From: Flagellimonas taeanensis
GTDB taxonomy: Bacteria > Bacteroidota > Bacteroidia > Flavobacteriales > Flavobacteriaceae
DNA: 45,000 bases
Direction: 5' to 3'
Assembly: GCF_003584105.1 (NCBI RefSeq)
Contig: NZ_QXFO01000026.1
Span: forward strand, 238,295-283,294
The notes beneath the pieces are model-generated. The model had not been told where the DNA came from and ran no database searches. It saw only the letters and a program-made list of their open reading frames with translations. A program made the translations under genes and the position numbers. Positions 1 to 7,824 of the stretch are shown here, one piece after another. Numbering within the stretch: position 1 is the stretch's first letter; each line of letters begins with the position of its first letter.

Positions 1-131
1 GTCAACCTGAACTTGTTTCAGGTTCTCATAAATGTTGTGGGTATTGGGCCCTGAGTGCAGTCAAAGGGCGAGCGAAGGATCTCACGGTAAGTTTTATCGA
101 TGATGGGATGCCGAAACAAGTTCGGCATGAC
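1..131. repeat. GTCA-bounded dispersed repeat, copy 1
   Basis: The unit begins GTCA and ends TGAC. Each end carries a hairpin: AACCTGAA pairs with TTCAGGTT at the left, and ATGCCGAA with TTCGGCAT at the right. The two ends are related to each other as imperfect inverted repeats (both contain GAACTTGTTTC on the inward-reading strand). The middle holds the motif GAGTGCAGTC..GCGAAGGAT. It resembles REP or MITE-type mobile repeats. It may start before the window. Confidence 0.75.
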
Positions 132-176
132 GAAGATACTGTCCGTTCGGCAGGCGCTCGAACTGATATTGGGCAC

Positions 177-308
177 GTCAACCTGAACTTGTTTCAGGTT
201 CTCATAAATGTTGTGGGTATTGGGCCCTGAGTGCAGTCGAAGGGCGAGCGAAGGATTCCACCACAAGTTTTATCAGATCATGGGATGCCGAAACAAGTTC
301 GGCATGAC
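177..308. repeat. GTCA-bounded dispersed repeat, copy 2
   Basis: It is nearly identical to the copy at 1-131 over its whole length, offset by 176 bases, with the same two terminal hairpins. The similarity continues for about 15 bases past the right end (CGAAGATACTGTCCGT), so the duplication is a little longer than the bounded unit. No open reading frame with recognisable content lies in it. Confidence 0.8.
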
Positions 309-385
309 GAAGATACTGTCCGTCCCATTCCTTTCTCGATACAATTCGCCAGGGCGAATCACTCGAAGTGACAAAAACGGTTTCC

Positions 386-412
386 TTGAAAGTGGAAGGA
401 TGTGTACCTTTG
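386..412 (+). promoter_or_regulatory. possible hemL promoter
   Basis: TACCTTTG at 405-412 matches the Bacteroidota -7 consensus TAnnTTTG. A TTG at 386-388 could be the -33 element, although the 16-base spacer is shorter than usual. If used, transcription would start near 416 and the third dispersed repeat would lie inside the hemL leader. Confidence 0.4.
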
Positions 413-423
413 TAGCACGGTTT

Positions 424-524
424 GTCATCCTGAGCAGTTTCCTGAGTGTAGTCGAAGGAACAAGCGAAGGATCTCACGGTAAATTTTATCCGATCAAGGG
501 ATGCCGAAATGAGTTCGGCATGAC
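424..524. repeat. GTCA-bounded dispersed repeat, copy 3 (divergent, shorter)
   Basis: This copy starts GTCATCCTGAGC and ends GGCATGAC. It keeps the right-hand hairpin (ATGCCGAA/TTCGGCAT, 501-518) and the central GTCGAAGG..GCGAAGGATCTCACGG motif. The left end and length differ from copies 1 and 2, so it is an older or different subtype of the same family. Confidence 0.65.
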
Positions 525-573
525 GAACTTTGTATCGAAAAATCACTCGAACTGACAAAAATGAATTAAAAAG

Positions 574-593
574 ATTCCCGTCTTCGCGGGAAT
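574..593 (+). other. hairpin immediately upstream of hemL
   Basis: ATTCCCG (574-580) and CGGGAAT (587-593) form a perfect 7-bp stem with the stable loop TCTTCG. It ends 8 bases before the hemL start codon, so it would fold in the ribosome-loading region of the mRNA. No T-run follows, so it does not look like a terminator. Confidence 0.6.
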
Positions 594-601
594 AGGGAAA
601 T

Positions 602-1879
602 ATGATCTACCAACGAAGCAGTGCCCTCTTCGCAGCGGCCAAAAAATACATTCCAGGAGGCGTTAACTCACCCGTTCGGGCGTTTAAAGCGGTAGGGGGC
701 GACCCCATTTTTGTAAAGGAGGCCAAGGGTGCCTACCTCTACGATGTGGATGGCAACCAACTCATCGACTACATTGCCTCGTGGGGGCCACTGATCTTGG
801 GCCATGCCTACGAGCCCGTGATCAACGCCGTAATTGAAAAGGCCAAAAAAGGGACTTCCTTCGGGATGCCCACCGAAATTGAGACCGAGCTGGCCCAACT
901 GGCCGTTTCCATGGTGCCGAACATTGACCAGATCCGCTTTGTGAACAGCGGCACCGAGGCCTGTATGAGTGCGGTGCGCCTCGCGCGCGGGTACACGGGC
1001 AAGGACAAGATCATCAAGTTTGCGGGTTGCTACCACGGCCACTCCGACTCGTTTTTGATACAGGCGGGGAGCGGTGCCGTTACCTTTGGCAGTCCCAACA
1101 GCCCTGGGGTCACGCAGGGCACGGCCAAGGACACCTTGCTGGCGAATTTTAACGATCTGGAAGGGGTAAAGGCCCTCGTGGCAGCGAACCAAGGCGAGAT
1201 TGCGGCCATTATTTTGGAGCCCGTGCCGGGCAATATGGGCTGCATTATCCCCCAAGCCGATTTTATGAAAGGCTTGCGCGAACTCTGCACCCAAGAAGGC
1301 ATTTTGTTGCTCTTTGATGAGGTGATGACAGGCTTTCGCTTGGGTAAAGGTGGGGCGCAGGAAGCCTTGGGCATTGATGCCGATATGGTGATGTTCGGAA
1401 AGGTGATCGGGGGCGGACTGCCCGTGGGGGCATTTGCGGCCCGTGCGGAGATCATGTCGCACTTGGCGCCCGAAGGACCGGTGTACCAGGCCGGGACCTT
1501 GAGCGGTAACCCCTTGGCCATGAGTGCCGGACTCGCCATGCTCACCGAGCTGAACAACCGCCCCGAAGTGTTTACCAGTTTGGCCGAAAAAACGGAATAC
1601 CTGCACCAAGGGATTGCCGCCACCTTGACCGAAAAAGGAGTGGAACACCAGATCAACCGCTTTGGCAGTATGATCTCCGTACACTTTACGGACGAACCCG
1701 TGGTGGATTTTGCCAGTGCGGCCAAGGGCAATAACGACACCTTTAAAAAATACTTCCACGGGATGTTGGAGAACGGGGTCTATTTACCGCCCTCCGCTTT
1801 TGAAAGCTACTTTTTGAACGATGCGCTCAGCTATGCGGATTTGGATAGGACGATTGAAGCGGTGGGGAGGGTGTTTTAG
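602..1879 (+). CDS. hemL: glutamate-1-semialdehyde 2,1-aminomutase
   Basis: HemL is a PLP enzyme that converts glutamate-1-semialdehyde to 5-aminolevulinate, the precursor of haem and other tetrapyrroles, in the cytoplasm. The 425-residue length is normal for the family. The start of the protein ([13 protein letters not shown], 16-28) is typical. The PLP pocket is visible as GTEA (117-120) and DEVMTGFR (239-246). The Schiff-base lysine is K267 in [15 protein letters not shown]. The ATG follows a short hairpin at 574-593 and there is no strong Shine-Dalgarno sequence, as is usual in Bacteroidota. No neighbouring haem-synthesis genes are present, so it stands alone. The stop codon abuts the AT-rich island that begins at about 1880, and the gene's own base composition is GC-rich like the core genome. 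Confidence 0.97.
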   Translation: MIYQRSSALFAAAKKYIPGGVNSPVRAFKAVGGDPIFVKEAKGAYLYDVDGNQLIDYIASWGPLILGHAYEPVINAVIEKAKKGTSFGMPTEIETELAQLAVSMVPNIDQIRFVNSGTEACMSAVRLARGYTGKDKIIKFAGCYHGHSDSFLIQAGSGAVTFGSPNSPGVTQGTAKDTLLANFNDLEGVKALVAANQGEIAAIILEPVPGNMGCIIPQADFMKGLRELCTQEGILLLFDEVMTGFRLGKGGAQEALGIDADMVMFGKVIGGGLPVGAFAARAEIMSHLAPEGPVYQAGTLSGNPLAMSAGLAMLTELNNRPEVFTSLAEKTEYLHQGIAATLTEKGVEHQINRFGSMISVHFTDEPVVDFASAAKGNNDTFKKYFHGMLENGVYLPPSAFESYFLNDALSYADLDRTIEAVGRVF

Positions 1880-1888
1880 TAACATTTT

Positions 1889-1990
1889 ACAGCTATCAGA
1901 GGGTGGCGATTTCGAGGCACTTCACTATCACTAAGCACAAAGGTTGATTTAATCACTGAACCGCCACTTTTGAGTAGGTGCTGTTAGCGC
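1889..1990 (-). repeat. imperfect palindrome at the hemL-side end of the island (attC-like)
   Basis: Nested inverted repeats share one centre near 1936: outer ACAGC (1889-1893) with GCTGT (1980-1984), and inner GTGGCG (1903-1908) with CGCCAC (1962-1967). On the minus strand it begins CGCTAAC (1989-1983), two bases after the stop codon of the ATPase gene. That position and sequence recall the R'' box (RYYYAAC) of an integron attC site. The other end near 1877-1883 (GTTACTA on the minus strand) is a poor R' match. Confidence 0.45.
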
Positions 1991-1992
1991 AG

Positions 1993-3545
1993 TTATTTTT
2001 TGATCTCAGTGATTCCATATTTAATGAGATGTTTTATAACCGGGTCTAATATTTCATACATTTTGGCGCCACCGTCAGTTTCAGTAAGTTCCTTTACCAG
2101 ATTATATTCTTGTACAATCTTGATATATGAAATGGCAGTTGGAGTACTTACTTTAAATACGTCAACAAAATCTTTTGTCATGACAGTGGTTTTTCCAATT
2201 TTCAAAAGTCTATTAATATTGGTAAGAATATCTTCTTTAGAACCTCTTTTAGTAGGATAAATGGCATAATATTCAAAACTTTTGGAGTAAACCAATTGTC
2301 CTTGGTCAATAGCTTCGTCTGTCAACACTCTCGAATTTGTACTTATCTCCGCCTGTTGGTCATATATATAGGATAATTGTCTAAAAAGATAACGGGGTGA
2401 GTTGTTGGATAGGGCTATTATTTCATTGAGTTTACTATCAGACAAAACAATATCCTTAATTTTCTTTTTACCACCACTGAAGAAAGCTATTCTCTTATCA
2501 AGAATTTCTTTTAAGTTGTCAGTCTGCCATGTAATGTCAATTGGTTTGATTTTGTCAAATCGGACACCGCTGTTAGTTAGCTCAGGTTTTAGAACGTCCC
2601 AAATACTGAAAACTAGCGAATAAGATTTATTCATTAGAATAGTCGTATCCTTTAAAAAGTCATCAAGAAATTCAGCTACAGCGGAAATACTACTATTTAA
2701 TTTGGTGTATTCATCTATTTTATCAAAGAACACAATTGTTGTTGCATATCCGGAAGCTTTAATAATCTCAGTTAAATCGTTAAGAATCTCCTTATTGTTG
2801 TTGCATATCCGGAAGCTTTAATAATCTCAGTTAAATCGTTAAGAATCTCCTTTAATGCTTTAAAATCGTTTAAGAATTTCTCTGGTCTTTTTTCCCTTTC
2901 TATTTGTTCCAAGGTCAATTCAGGAACATAATTTTTATAAAATTCTTTACCATCAGTTATTGGCAATCCCATTGCTTTTCTTGCCGTTTCAGCAACTATT
3001 TCAATACCCCCGGAAATAAGAAAGTTTACAGGGCGATTAAATAAATAATTCCAAATATTCTTTATTGCATTTCTCTTTTTGTAATTGTCCGCCTTATTGT
3101 AGAGTCTTTCATATTGACTTTTACTCAATGTCTGAAAAAACTCTTTTATAATAAAAGATAGTTTTTCCTTTTGATGTCTATCAAGTTTTCTAATACCGAC
3201 TGGATTTTTACTTATTTTGATACAGTAATTTGTAACTAATCTTTCAATGATAAGCCTTGTAAATTCTATTTGATTGCTTTTAACTGGCACACCATCAAAC
3301 TCGTCAATTATAATAGTAAATGCGTTCTCTTTGTCGAGAACGGTTTTCAGTTGAAGTAGTAAAGCTGTTTTCCCAATTCCTCTGGCACCAAGAATGAATC
3401 TACTATGTCCTTTTATTAAATCTGACTTTAATGTCTCATAGAATAAAGGGTTTATATAAATGTCATTTAAAAATGCTTTTTCCTCTTCTGCTGAAAAAGT
3501 TGAGAAGGGATTGTCACTAAATCCTAGTTGTTGGTATAGTTCCAT
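1993..3545 (-). pseudogene. P-loop ATPase, disrupted by a 59-bp tandem duplication
   Basis: Two adjacent reading frames are two halves of one ATPase. The N-terminal half (3545 to 2772) has Walker A GARGIGKT at residues 53-60 and then runs into six out-of-frame residues and a stop. The C-terminal half (2733 to 1993) has only a GTG at its first codon and begins with VFFDKIDEY, a Walker B-like strand. An exact 59-bp tandem duplication at 2735-2852 lies at the junction. Reading through one copy gives a continuous 497-residue protein with ATTIVFFDKIDE at the join. The overall form (single P-loop domain, helical C-terminal region of about 240 residues) resembles STAND/AAA-type ATPases such as the Sll1717 group; the exact family is uncertain. 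The base composition is AT-rich, unlike hemL. It lies downstream of, and co-directional with, a nuclease candidate. It may be a pseudogene or a reversible off-state. Confidence 0.85.
2735..2852. repeat. exact 59-bp tandem duplication (two copies)
   Basis: The 59 bases at 2735-2793 are repeated without a mismatch at 2794-2852. Because 59 is not a multiple of three, the second copy shifts the reading frame of the ATPase gene and creates a stop nine codons later. The lack of divergence suggests a recent event, or an assembly error. Confidence 0.95.
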
Positions 3546-3565
3546 TTTGTCGGTCTTTTATAATT

Positions 3566-3702
3566 ACGCCTAACGGTCTCACTATGAGTAGTTGCGTGGT
3601 TTAGCGGTTAATTTAGCAAGTACGTACCAAACTGAAAATTCGTGAGGATTTTCAGGAGTAGGCGAGAACAGACAATTACTTATAGCTATTGTTGTGCGGC
3701 GT
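3566..3702 (-). repeat. long imperfect palindrome between nuclease and ATPase genes (attC-like)
   Basis: Three nested inverted repeats are visible: ACGCC (3566-3570) with GGCGT (3698-3702); CTATGAGTAGTTG (3582-3594) with CAATTACTTATAG (3673-3685), 11 of 13 paired; and CTGAAAAT (3632-3639) with ATTTTCAG (3648-3655). Read on the minus strand, the element starts GCACAAC (3697-3691) and ends GTTAGGC (3574-3568), 130 bases apart. GTTAGGC is an exact match to the integron R' consensus GTTRRRY. The ATPase start codon follows 22 bases later. Confidence 0.6.
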
Positions 3703-3706
3703 TATT

Positions 3707-4684
3707 TTAATAATTTAAATATTTGACAATAAATCCATCTTGTCCAATAGATATTTCCTCTTGTTCAAGTCCATCAGAAATTTGATTTGTATTTCTTTTG
3801 GATGCATAGAATTCGACAATTAACTCGTAGTTCTTTTCTTGAAGTAGTTCATAGACTTCTGTTTCAAGACCTATTGTCAAGTTCAGTTTATCAGTTCTTA
3901 TATCAAATGATTGAAACTCGATATTCTCAAACCTCGTTTGTTTTGACTTTTGATTAATCAATTCACGAAGCGCAAAGAATGAGTTATAATAACCTTCATA
4001 AAATTTATCCTTTTTTAATTCAATACTTTTTTCTTCTCCACTTTCAGGGTCTTCGATAAGTGATAATATTCTATTTGGTCCCAAATAAGTTGCACAGGCA
4101 CTTAATGAAGTTGGTGCTTGTCCGTGTATAGTTGCTATTTGGTTGGCTTGATTCTTTGCAACGACAATTTCGCTGGAAAGCTTGTTAGTTGACATACCTT
4201 TGGCTTCAAATACGTGCCAATCTCCGTTGCTTGTCATTCCAACTAAATCTGGTTCTTTAGATTTTCCAGATTGCTTAACGAACGTTACAGCATTTATCTT
4301 TTTTAGTGTTTCAAGGTGTGTTAGGTTTGGTATGTTTAATAATCTTTCAGCATAAATTTTGGCAAAAGCCATACCTAAATTATAGCTTACTATTCTTTTT
4401 TGGTCACTAATATATCCGTTAAATATTGGATGTAAATTCATGCCAATTGGGCTAGACACTATATTGGCTTGAACCAATAAAGCTTTTTGAATTATTGCGG
4501 TTGAAATTGTTCGGAATAATCCGTTTTGTCGAATTGCTCGCCACGAAACAAAAGTTGGTGACCCCACTGTTATTATAGAACGATATAAATCCAATTTTCT
4601 ACAACGAATAAATCTCTCCCCATTTGTATTGATATGGTCAAAAGGATTATTGTAATTATTCGCAGTGTAATATATTCTTGGCAT
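3707..4684 (-). CDS. PD-(D/E)XK nuclease-like protein (candidate defence effector)
   Basis: This 325-residue protein has no family that I recognise over its full length. The middle carries a restriction-endonuclease-like signature: EPDLVG (144-149) followed by WHVFEAK (156-162). In a PD-(D/E)XK fold these would supply D146, E160 and K162 for metal binding and catalysis. A region with two glutamines (KNQANQI, 177-183) follows, which some members of the fold have near the next helix. There is no signal peptide or membrane segment, so it should be cytoplasmic. The start at 4684 lies 18 bases after a GTTGTGC box. The gene is AT-rich and sits upstream of, and co-directional with, a broken P-loop ATPase, separated by a long palindrome. 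A nuclease plus ATPase pair would fit anti-phage defence, but this is inference. It could also be a DNA-repair or selfish-element nuclease. Confidence 0.55.
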   Translation of the reverse strand: MPRIYYTANNYNNPFDHINTNGERFIRCRKLDLYRSIITVGSPTFVSWRAIRQNGLFRTISTAIIQKALLVQANIVSSPIGMNLHPIFNGYISDQKRIVSYNLGMAFAKIYAERLLNIPNLTHLETLKKINAVTFVKQSGKSKEPDLVGMTSNGDWHVFEAKGMSTNKLSSEIVVAKNQANQIATIHGQAPTSLSACATYLGPNRILSLIEDPESGEEKSIELKKDKFYEGYYNSFFALRELINQKSKQTRFENIEFQSFDIRTDKLNLTIGLETEVYELLQEKNYELIVEFYASKRNTNQISDGLEQEEISIGQDGFIVKYLNY

Positions 4685-5031
4685 TCTTTTATTCTAATGA
4701 CGCACAACTTGGTTATATAAGCATAAAATACATCCATATACCCCCAAAAAGGGATGGAAACGATGACTTGGTCATCTTATATGTAGCATAAACCTGTTCC
4801 AGAAAGTTTTAAGAGGAGTTGCCAAAATACTAATTCCCAGCCAATTGACATTATGGAAAAACCACAAAAAAACTGGGGATTTTCCGCAATTCCAATGAAC
4901 AATTGACAATTATCAATACTTTAGGAGTCGGAAGTCGGGTTCAATGGACAATGAACAATAAGCAATGAACAATGAACAGGAAGGGTTAATGAGTAAAGGG
5001 TAATGATGTTGGAGAAGTTTTCAGTTGCTTT
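4685..5031. other. intergenic region at the right end of the island
   Basis: No gene is visible. GCACAAC on the plus strand at 4702-4708 reads GTTGTGC on the minus strand and sits just before the nuclease start codon, so it is a candidate cassette boundary. Further right there is a low-complexity stretch built from variants of CAATGAACAAT and GACAATTATCAAT (about 4895-4978), a type of intergenic filler that borders the heptamer array at 5032. The transition from AT-rich island to GC-rich core occurs here. Confidence 0.5.
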
Positions 5032-5115
5032 CCTAACTCCTAACTCCTAACTCCTAACTCCTAACTCCTAACTCCTAACTCCTAACTCCTAACTCCTAAC
5101 TCCTAACTCCTAACC
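5032..5115. repeat. CCTAACT heptamer minisatellite, about 12 copies
   Basis: Eleven perfect CCTAACT units run head to tail from 5032, followed by one variant unit CCTAACC. On the minus strand the unit reads AGTTAGG. The array contains the TAG stop codon (5110-5112) of the DUF748-like gene, and because the unit length is not a multiple of three it supplies stops in every frame. Copy number is likely to vary between strains. Confidence 0.95.
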
Positions 5116-6225
5116 CTTATCCTTTTCCCCTTTGGACTTCTTCTTTGCGGTTTCCTGCACGTTCTCAAACTCGATGTCGTTGTCCACGATCCCTTTGAAC
5201 GCCTTGATCCAGGCATTTTTAAAGATGTTGGTCACGGTGGGCCAGGTCTTCGTTTTCACGTCGTTCAGGTCGCCCTCGATGGGCACTTTGGTGGCTAGGG
5301 TATTCTGCTTGTGGTTCTTCAACACAAACTTGAAAAAGCCCACAAACCCTTCCCAAAGCGTCTCCAAAAAGGCATCTTCCTTGCCAATGAGCTTGGTGTC
5401 CTTCAAAATGGGCTTGAGGTAGCCTTTCAGGTAGCCATCGGCAATGGCGAGTTCGCTGTAGAGGTTAAAGGTGCCCTTGTCAAAATCGATGCCGGCGTAG
5501 TGGTCTGTAAAATCATTGAGGGCCGTGGCGTTTGCATTTTCGAGGGAAAGGGCGAGGTCCATGTCGGGAATCTGCTTTACGAGGTCCATCTGGCCCTCCA
5601 AATGCAGGTTGCCCCCACCAATGCTGATGGCATCGGCAGAAAGGTTGCTGGGCAGGCGGGCCTCGGTACGCACCACGTTGCGGAGGTTGGTGGCGTAGAG
5701 TTCTATTTGGTCAAGATGGAGGTCGATATTGGGGTCGGCGGTGAGCTGCACAAAGGCCATTTTTCCCCCGTGGATCTCCAGTTTGTTGATGTCGATGGGC
5801 ACCAAATCCGTCAATGCCTTGCTCCAATCGTCGATATCGGCATCGCTCTCGCTTTCCTTCTGCTGGTCCTCGAACACATAGATCACCGTGGGCCGGGTCA
5901 TGTTGATCTCGCTCACCACCTTGCCCTTCAACAGGGAGCTCCACTCGATGGAAATGTTCGTTTTTTCAAAATCCAGAAAGGGAATCTGTGAGCCGGCATT
6001 CACCTTGTTGAGGTAGAGGTGATGGATGGTATATGCGCCAGTGATCAACGAGAGGTCGATGTCCTCCACCTGGCCATAATACCCGGGAATGTCGGCCAGC
6101 ACCTTGTTCACATAATTTTTCACGATATAGGGCAGCACAATCCGGAGCGCGACGAGCAGCACGATCAAGATCGCGGGCAGGAGGTACCGTTTCCGCTTGT
6201 ATATTTTTTTGCGCTGTTTTGTCAT
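5110..6225 (-). CDS. DUF748/AsmA-like envelope protein
   Basis: The protein has 371 residues, with a basic N-terminus and one membrane segment (about 14-36, LLPAILIVLLVALRIVLPYI), and the rest should lie in the periplasm. The motif after the membrane segment (VEDIDLSLITGAYTIHHLYL) and the long beta-rich body match the DUF748 branch of AsmA-like proteins, which are thought to help lipid or protein traffic between the two membranes. It overlaps the 3' end of the larger upstream gene by 4 bp (ATGA), so the two are translationally coupled and probably act together. The C-terminus is lysine-rich (KKKSKGEKDKG) and stops at the first unit of the heptamer array, which suggests that the original end may have been altered by the repeat. 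Exact function is unknown. Confidence 0.75.
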   Translation of the reverse strand: MTKQRKKIYKRKRYLLPAILIVLLVALRIVLPYIVKNYVNKVLADIPGYYGQVEDIDLSLITGAYTIHHLYLNKVNAGSQIPFLDFEKTNISIEWSSLLKGKVVSEINMTRPTVIYVFEDQQKESESDADIDDWSKALTDLVPIDINKLEIHGGKMAFVQLTADPNIDLHLDQIELYATNLRNVVRTEARLPSNLSADAISIGGGNLHLEGQMDLVKQIPDMDLALSLENANATALNDFTDHYAGIDFDKGTFNLYSELAIADGYLKGYLKPILKDTKLIGKEDAFLETLWEGFVGFFKFVLKNHKQNTLATKVPIEGDLNDVKTKTWPTVTNIFKNAWIKAFKGIVDNDIEFENVQETAKKKSKGEKDKG

Positions 6226-7772
6226 TTCCTATCCTTTTGTTTTTTGTCCTTGCCCGTCATGGTGTCCACCAAACCGTTCCTGACGTTCAGCCATAGGTAG
6301 TTGAAGAAGGATTTGTCGGTCCTTCGCTTCACCTTGAATTCCCCATGTCGGTATCCGTCGCCATCTTCCTTGGAAGTCTTTTTGGCAAAGATGTTCACAA
6401 TGGTGGTGAGCAGTTTGTTCACGCCCAATCGGTCTTTTTTCAGCACCACGAACTCAAATTGGTCATAGGCCATTTTCATGTCGCCCTTGGATTCTTCCTC
6501 GTTGCCACTGAAGGTAAAGTACATTTCGTCAATGGAACCCTTGACCTCGGCACCCAGATTGGTTTTGAGGAAGGGATTGATTTTTTGCGAATTGAATTGC
6601 ACCAGATTGCCCGTTGCCAAGAAATCGTTGCTCTTGCTCTGTGGGTCAAAAGACCAATCGAGGGTGAGGAGGCCATCGCCCATCAACCGGGATGTGGTGG
6701 ACACGGTCACCATGCCGCTGCCCCGGCTGTGCAGGTTGGAAATGGTGGCCTGCAGTTGGGTGAACCTCAGGCTTTCGGGATCCACTTTTTCTTCCAGGCG
6801 CTCCTCGTAGGTGATGGTCCCGTCCGAAATACCGATGGAATCCACCTGAAGGTCCATAGGGAGGTCACGAAGGGCCTGGTTGTACAGTTTTTTATGGGTG
6901 GTGTCATCCGGCAGCAGTTTGTCGCGGTACACCCGGAAAATGGGCAGCTCCAGTTGCAGTTGGGCCAACCGGAATTTGGGCAGACCGTCGCTGTGGCCAA
7001 AACTGAACTGTTTCAAACGGACGGTATCGATGGTGAGGTCGTAGTGATCGTGCTCCACTAGCAGTTTTTTGGACAGCTCCTCTTGGCTGTACTTACTTTT
7101 CAGTTCCAATCGGTGGATTTGTCCTTCGTTTGCATTGAGCTGCAATTGTTGCAGGCGGAGAAACTCGAAGGGACCCAGGTCGCAATAGAGTTGCTCGGTC
7201 TTCAGTTCATATGCACCATAGGTGAAGGGGAGTTCTTGGGCAGCGGTATGGTCCATTTGGATATCCGCCAAGGAAAAATTGATGCCCTCGATGTGCAGTT
7301 GGATGCTGTCCGACCCTTTGCGGAACTGTTTCAGCTCACCTTTGGTGATGGTGAATTTGTCGATTTCCAAAGGGGTGGACAGGCCTGTTTTCTTCTTTTG
7401 GGGAAGAGGGTTTTTATCCTTTTTCCGATAGTTGAAAACGGGTTCCTCCAAATGCAGTTCTGAAATGGCCACTTTGTTCTTGGTGAGCAGGGCCAGATAT
7501 CCAAGACCGGACAGGGTGATTTCCTTTGCGGCGAGTTCCAGGGTGTTGTTGCTGTCCTTGGCACTGACACCTTGGAGTTGGATCTTGCCCAAAAGCACAT
7601 TGGTGCTCAACTTGTCGTAGTGCAGTGTGATTTCTTGGGGAATTTCGGTCTTGAGGGTCTGTTTTACCTTTTTGGTGAAAAGGAGCTGCGCCGTTCCCCA
7701 TATACCCAACAAAAGCACGATGGATCCCAGTAGGATCCTCCTTCGGTTGGATGTGTTGTTGTTTTTGGGCAT
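6222..7772 (-). CDS. AsmA/DUF748-like envelope protein
   Basis: The protein has 516 residues, with one N-terminal membrane segment (about 12-31, RILLGSIVLLLGIWGTAQLL) and a long beta-rich periplasmic region. The early segment (YDKLSTNVLLGKIQLQGVSAKD) resembles the repeating strands of AsmA-type proteins. Its arrangement matches that of the smaller protein encoded immediately downstream, and the start codon of that gene overlaps this stop by 4 bp. A tandem pair of this kind is common in Flavobacteriia, and the pair may form one envelope complex. There is no lipobox. The gene lies 52 bp downstream of the ArsC-fold gene and may be co-transcribed with it. Assignment rests on overall pattern and the substrate is unknown. 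Confidence 0.65.
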   Translation of the reverse strand: MPKNNNTSNRRRILLGSIVLLLGIWGTAQLLFTKKVKQTLKTEIPQEITLHYDKLSTNVLLGKIQLQGVSAKDSNNTLELAAKEITLSGLGYLALLTKNKVAISELHLEEPVFNYRKKDKNPLPQKKKTGLSTPLEIDKFTITKGELKQFRKGSDSIQLHIEGINFSLADIQMDHTAAQELPFTYGAYELKTEQLYCDLGPFEFLRLQQLQLNANEGQIHRLELKSKYSQEELSKKLLVEHDHYDLTIDTVRLKQFSFGHSDGLPKFRLAQLQLELPIFRVYRDKLLPDDTTHKKLYNQALRDLPMDLQVDSIGISDGTITYEERLEEKVDPESLRFTQLQATISNLHSRGSGMVTVSTTSRLMGDGLLTLDWSFDPQSKSNDFLATGNLVQFNSQKINPFLKTNLGAEVKGSIDEMYFTFSGNEEESKGDMKMAYDQFEFVVLKKDRLGVNKLLTTIVNIFAKKTSKEDGDGYRHGEFKVKRRTDKSFFNYLWLNVRNGLVDTMTGKDKKQKDRK

Positions 7773-7824
7773 GATGTGTTTTTTGGTTGAACTAATGGTC
7801 TAATCTACGACATAGATCTGTGGT

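Noticed and set aside
202..558. Reading frames on both strands in the repeat region before hemL
   Set aside because: They are made of the dispersed repeats, have no recognisable domain, and appear on both strands over the same interval.
668..1759. 363-residue frame antisense to hemL
   Set aside because: It is a shadow of a clear hemL gene; the composition follows the GC-rich codon bias of the sense strand.
1993..2733. 246-residue reading frame as a separate gene
   Set aside because: Its first codon is GTG (valine in the intact frame), it begins at the Walker B strand, and it joins the upstream frame exactly when one copy of the 59-bp duplication is removed.
5032..5115. Heptamer array as a CRISPR array
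   Set aside because: The units are only seven bases and directly adjacent, so there are no spacers, and no cas gene is in the window.
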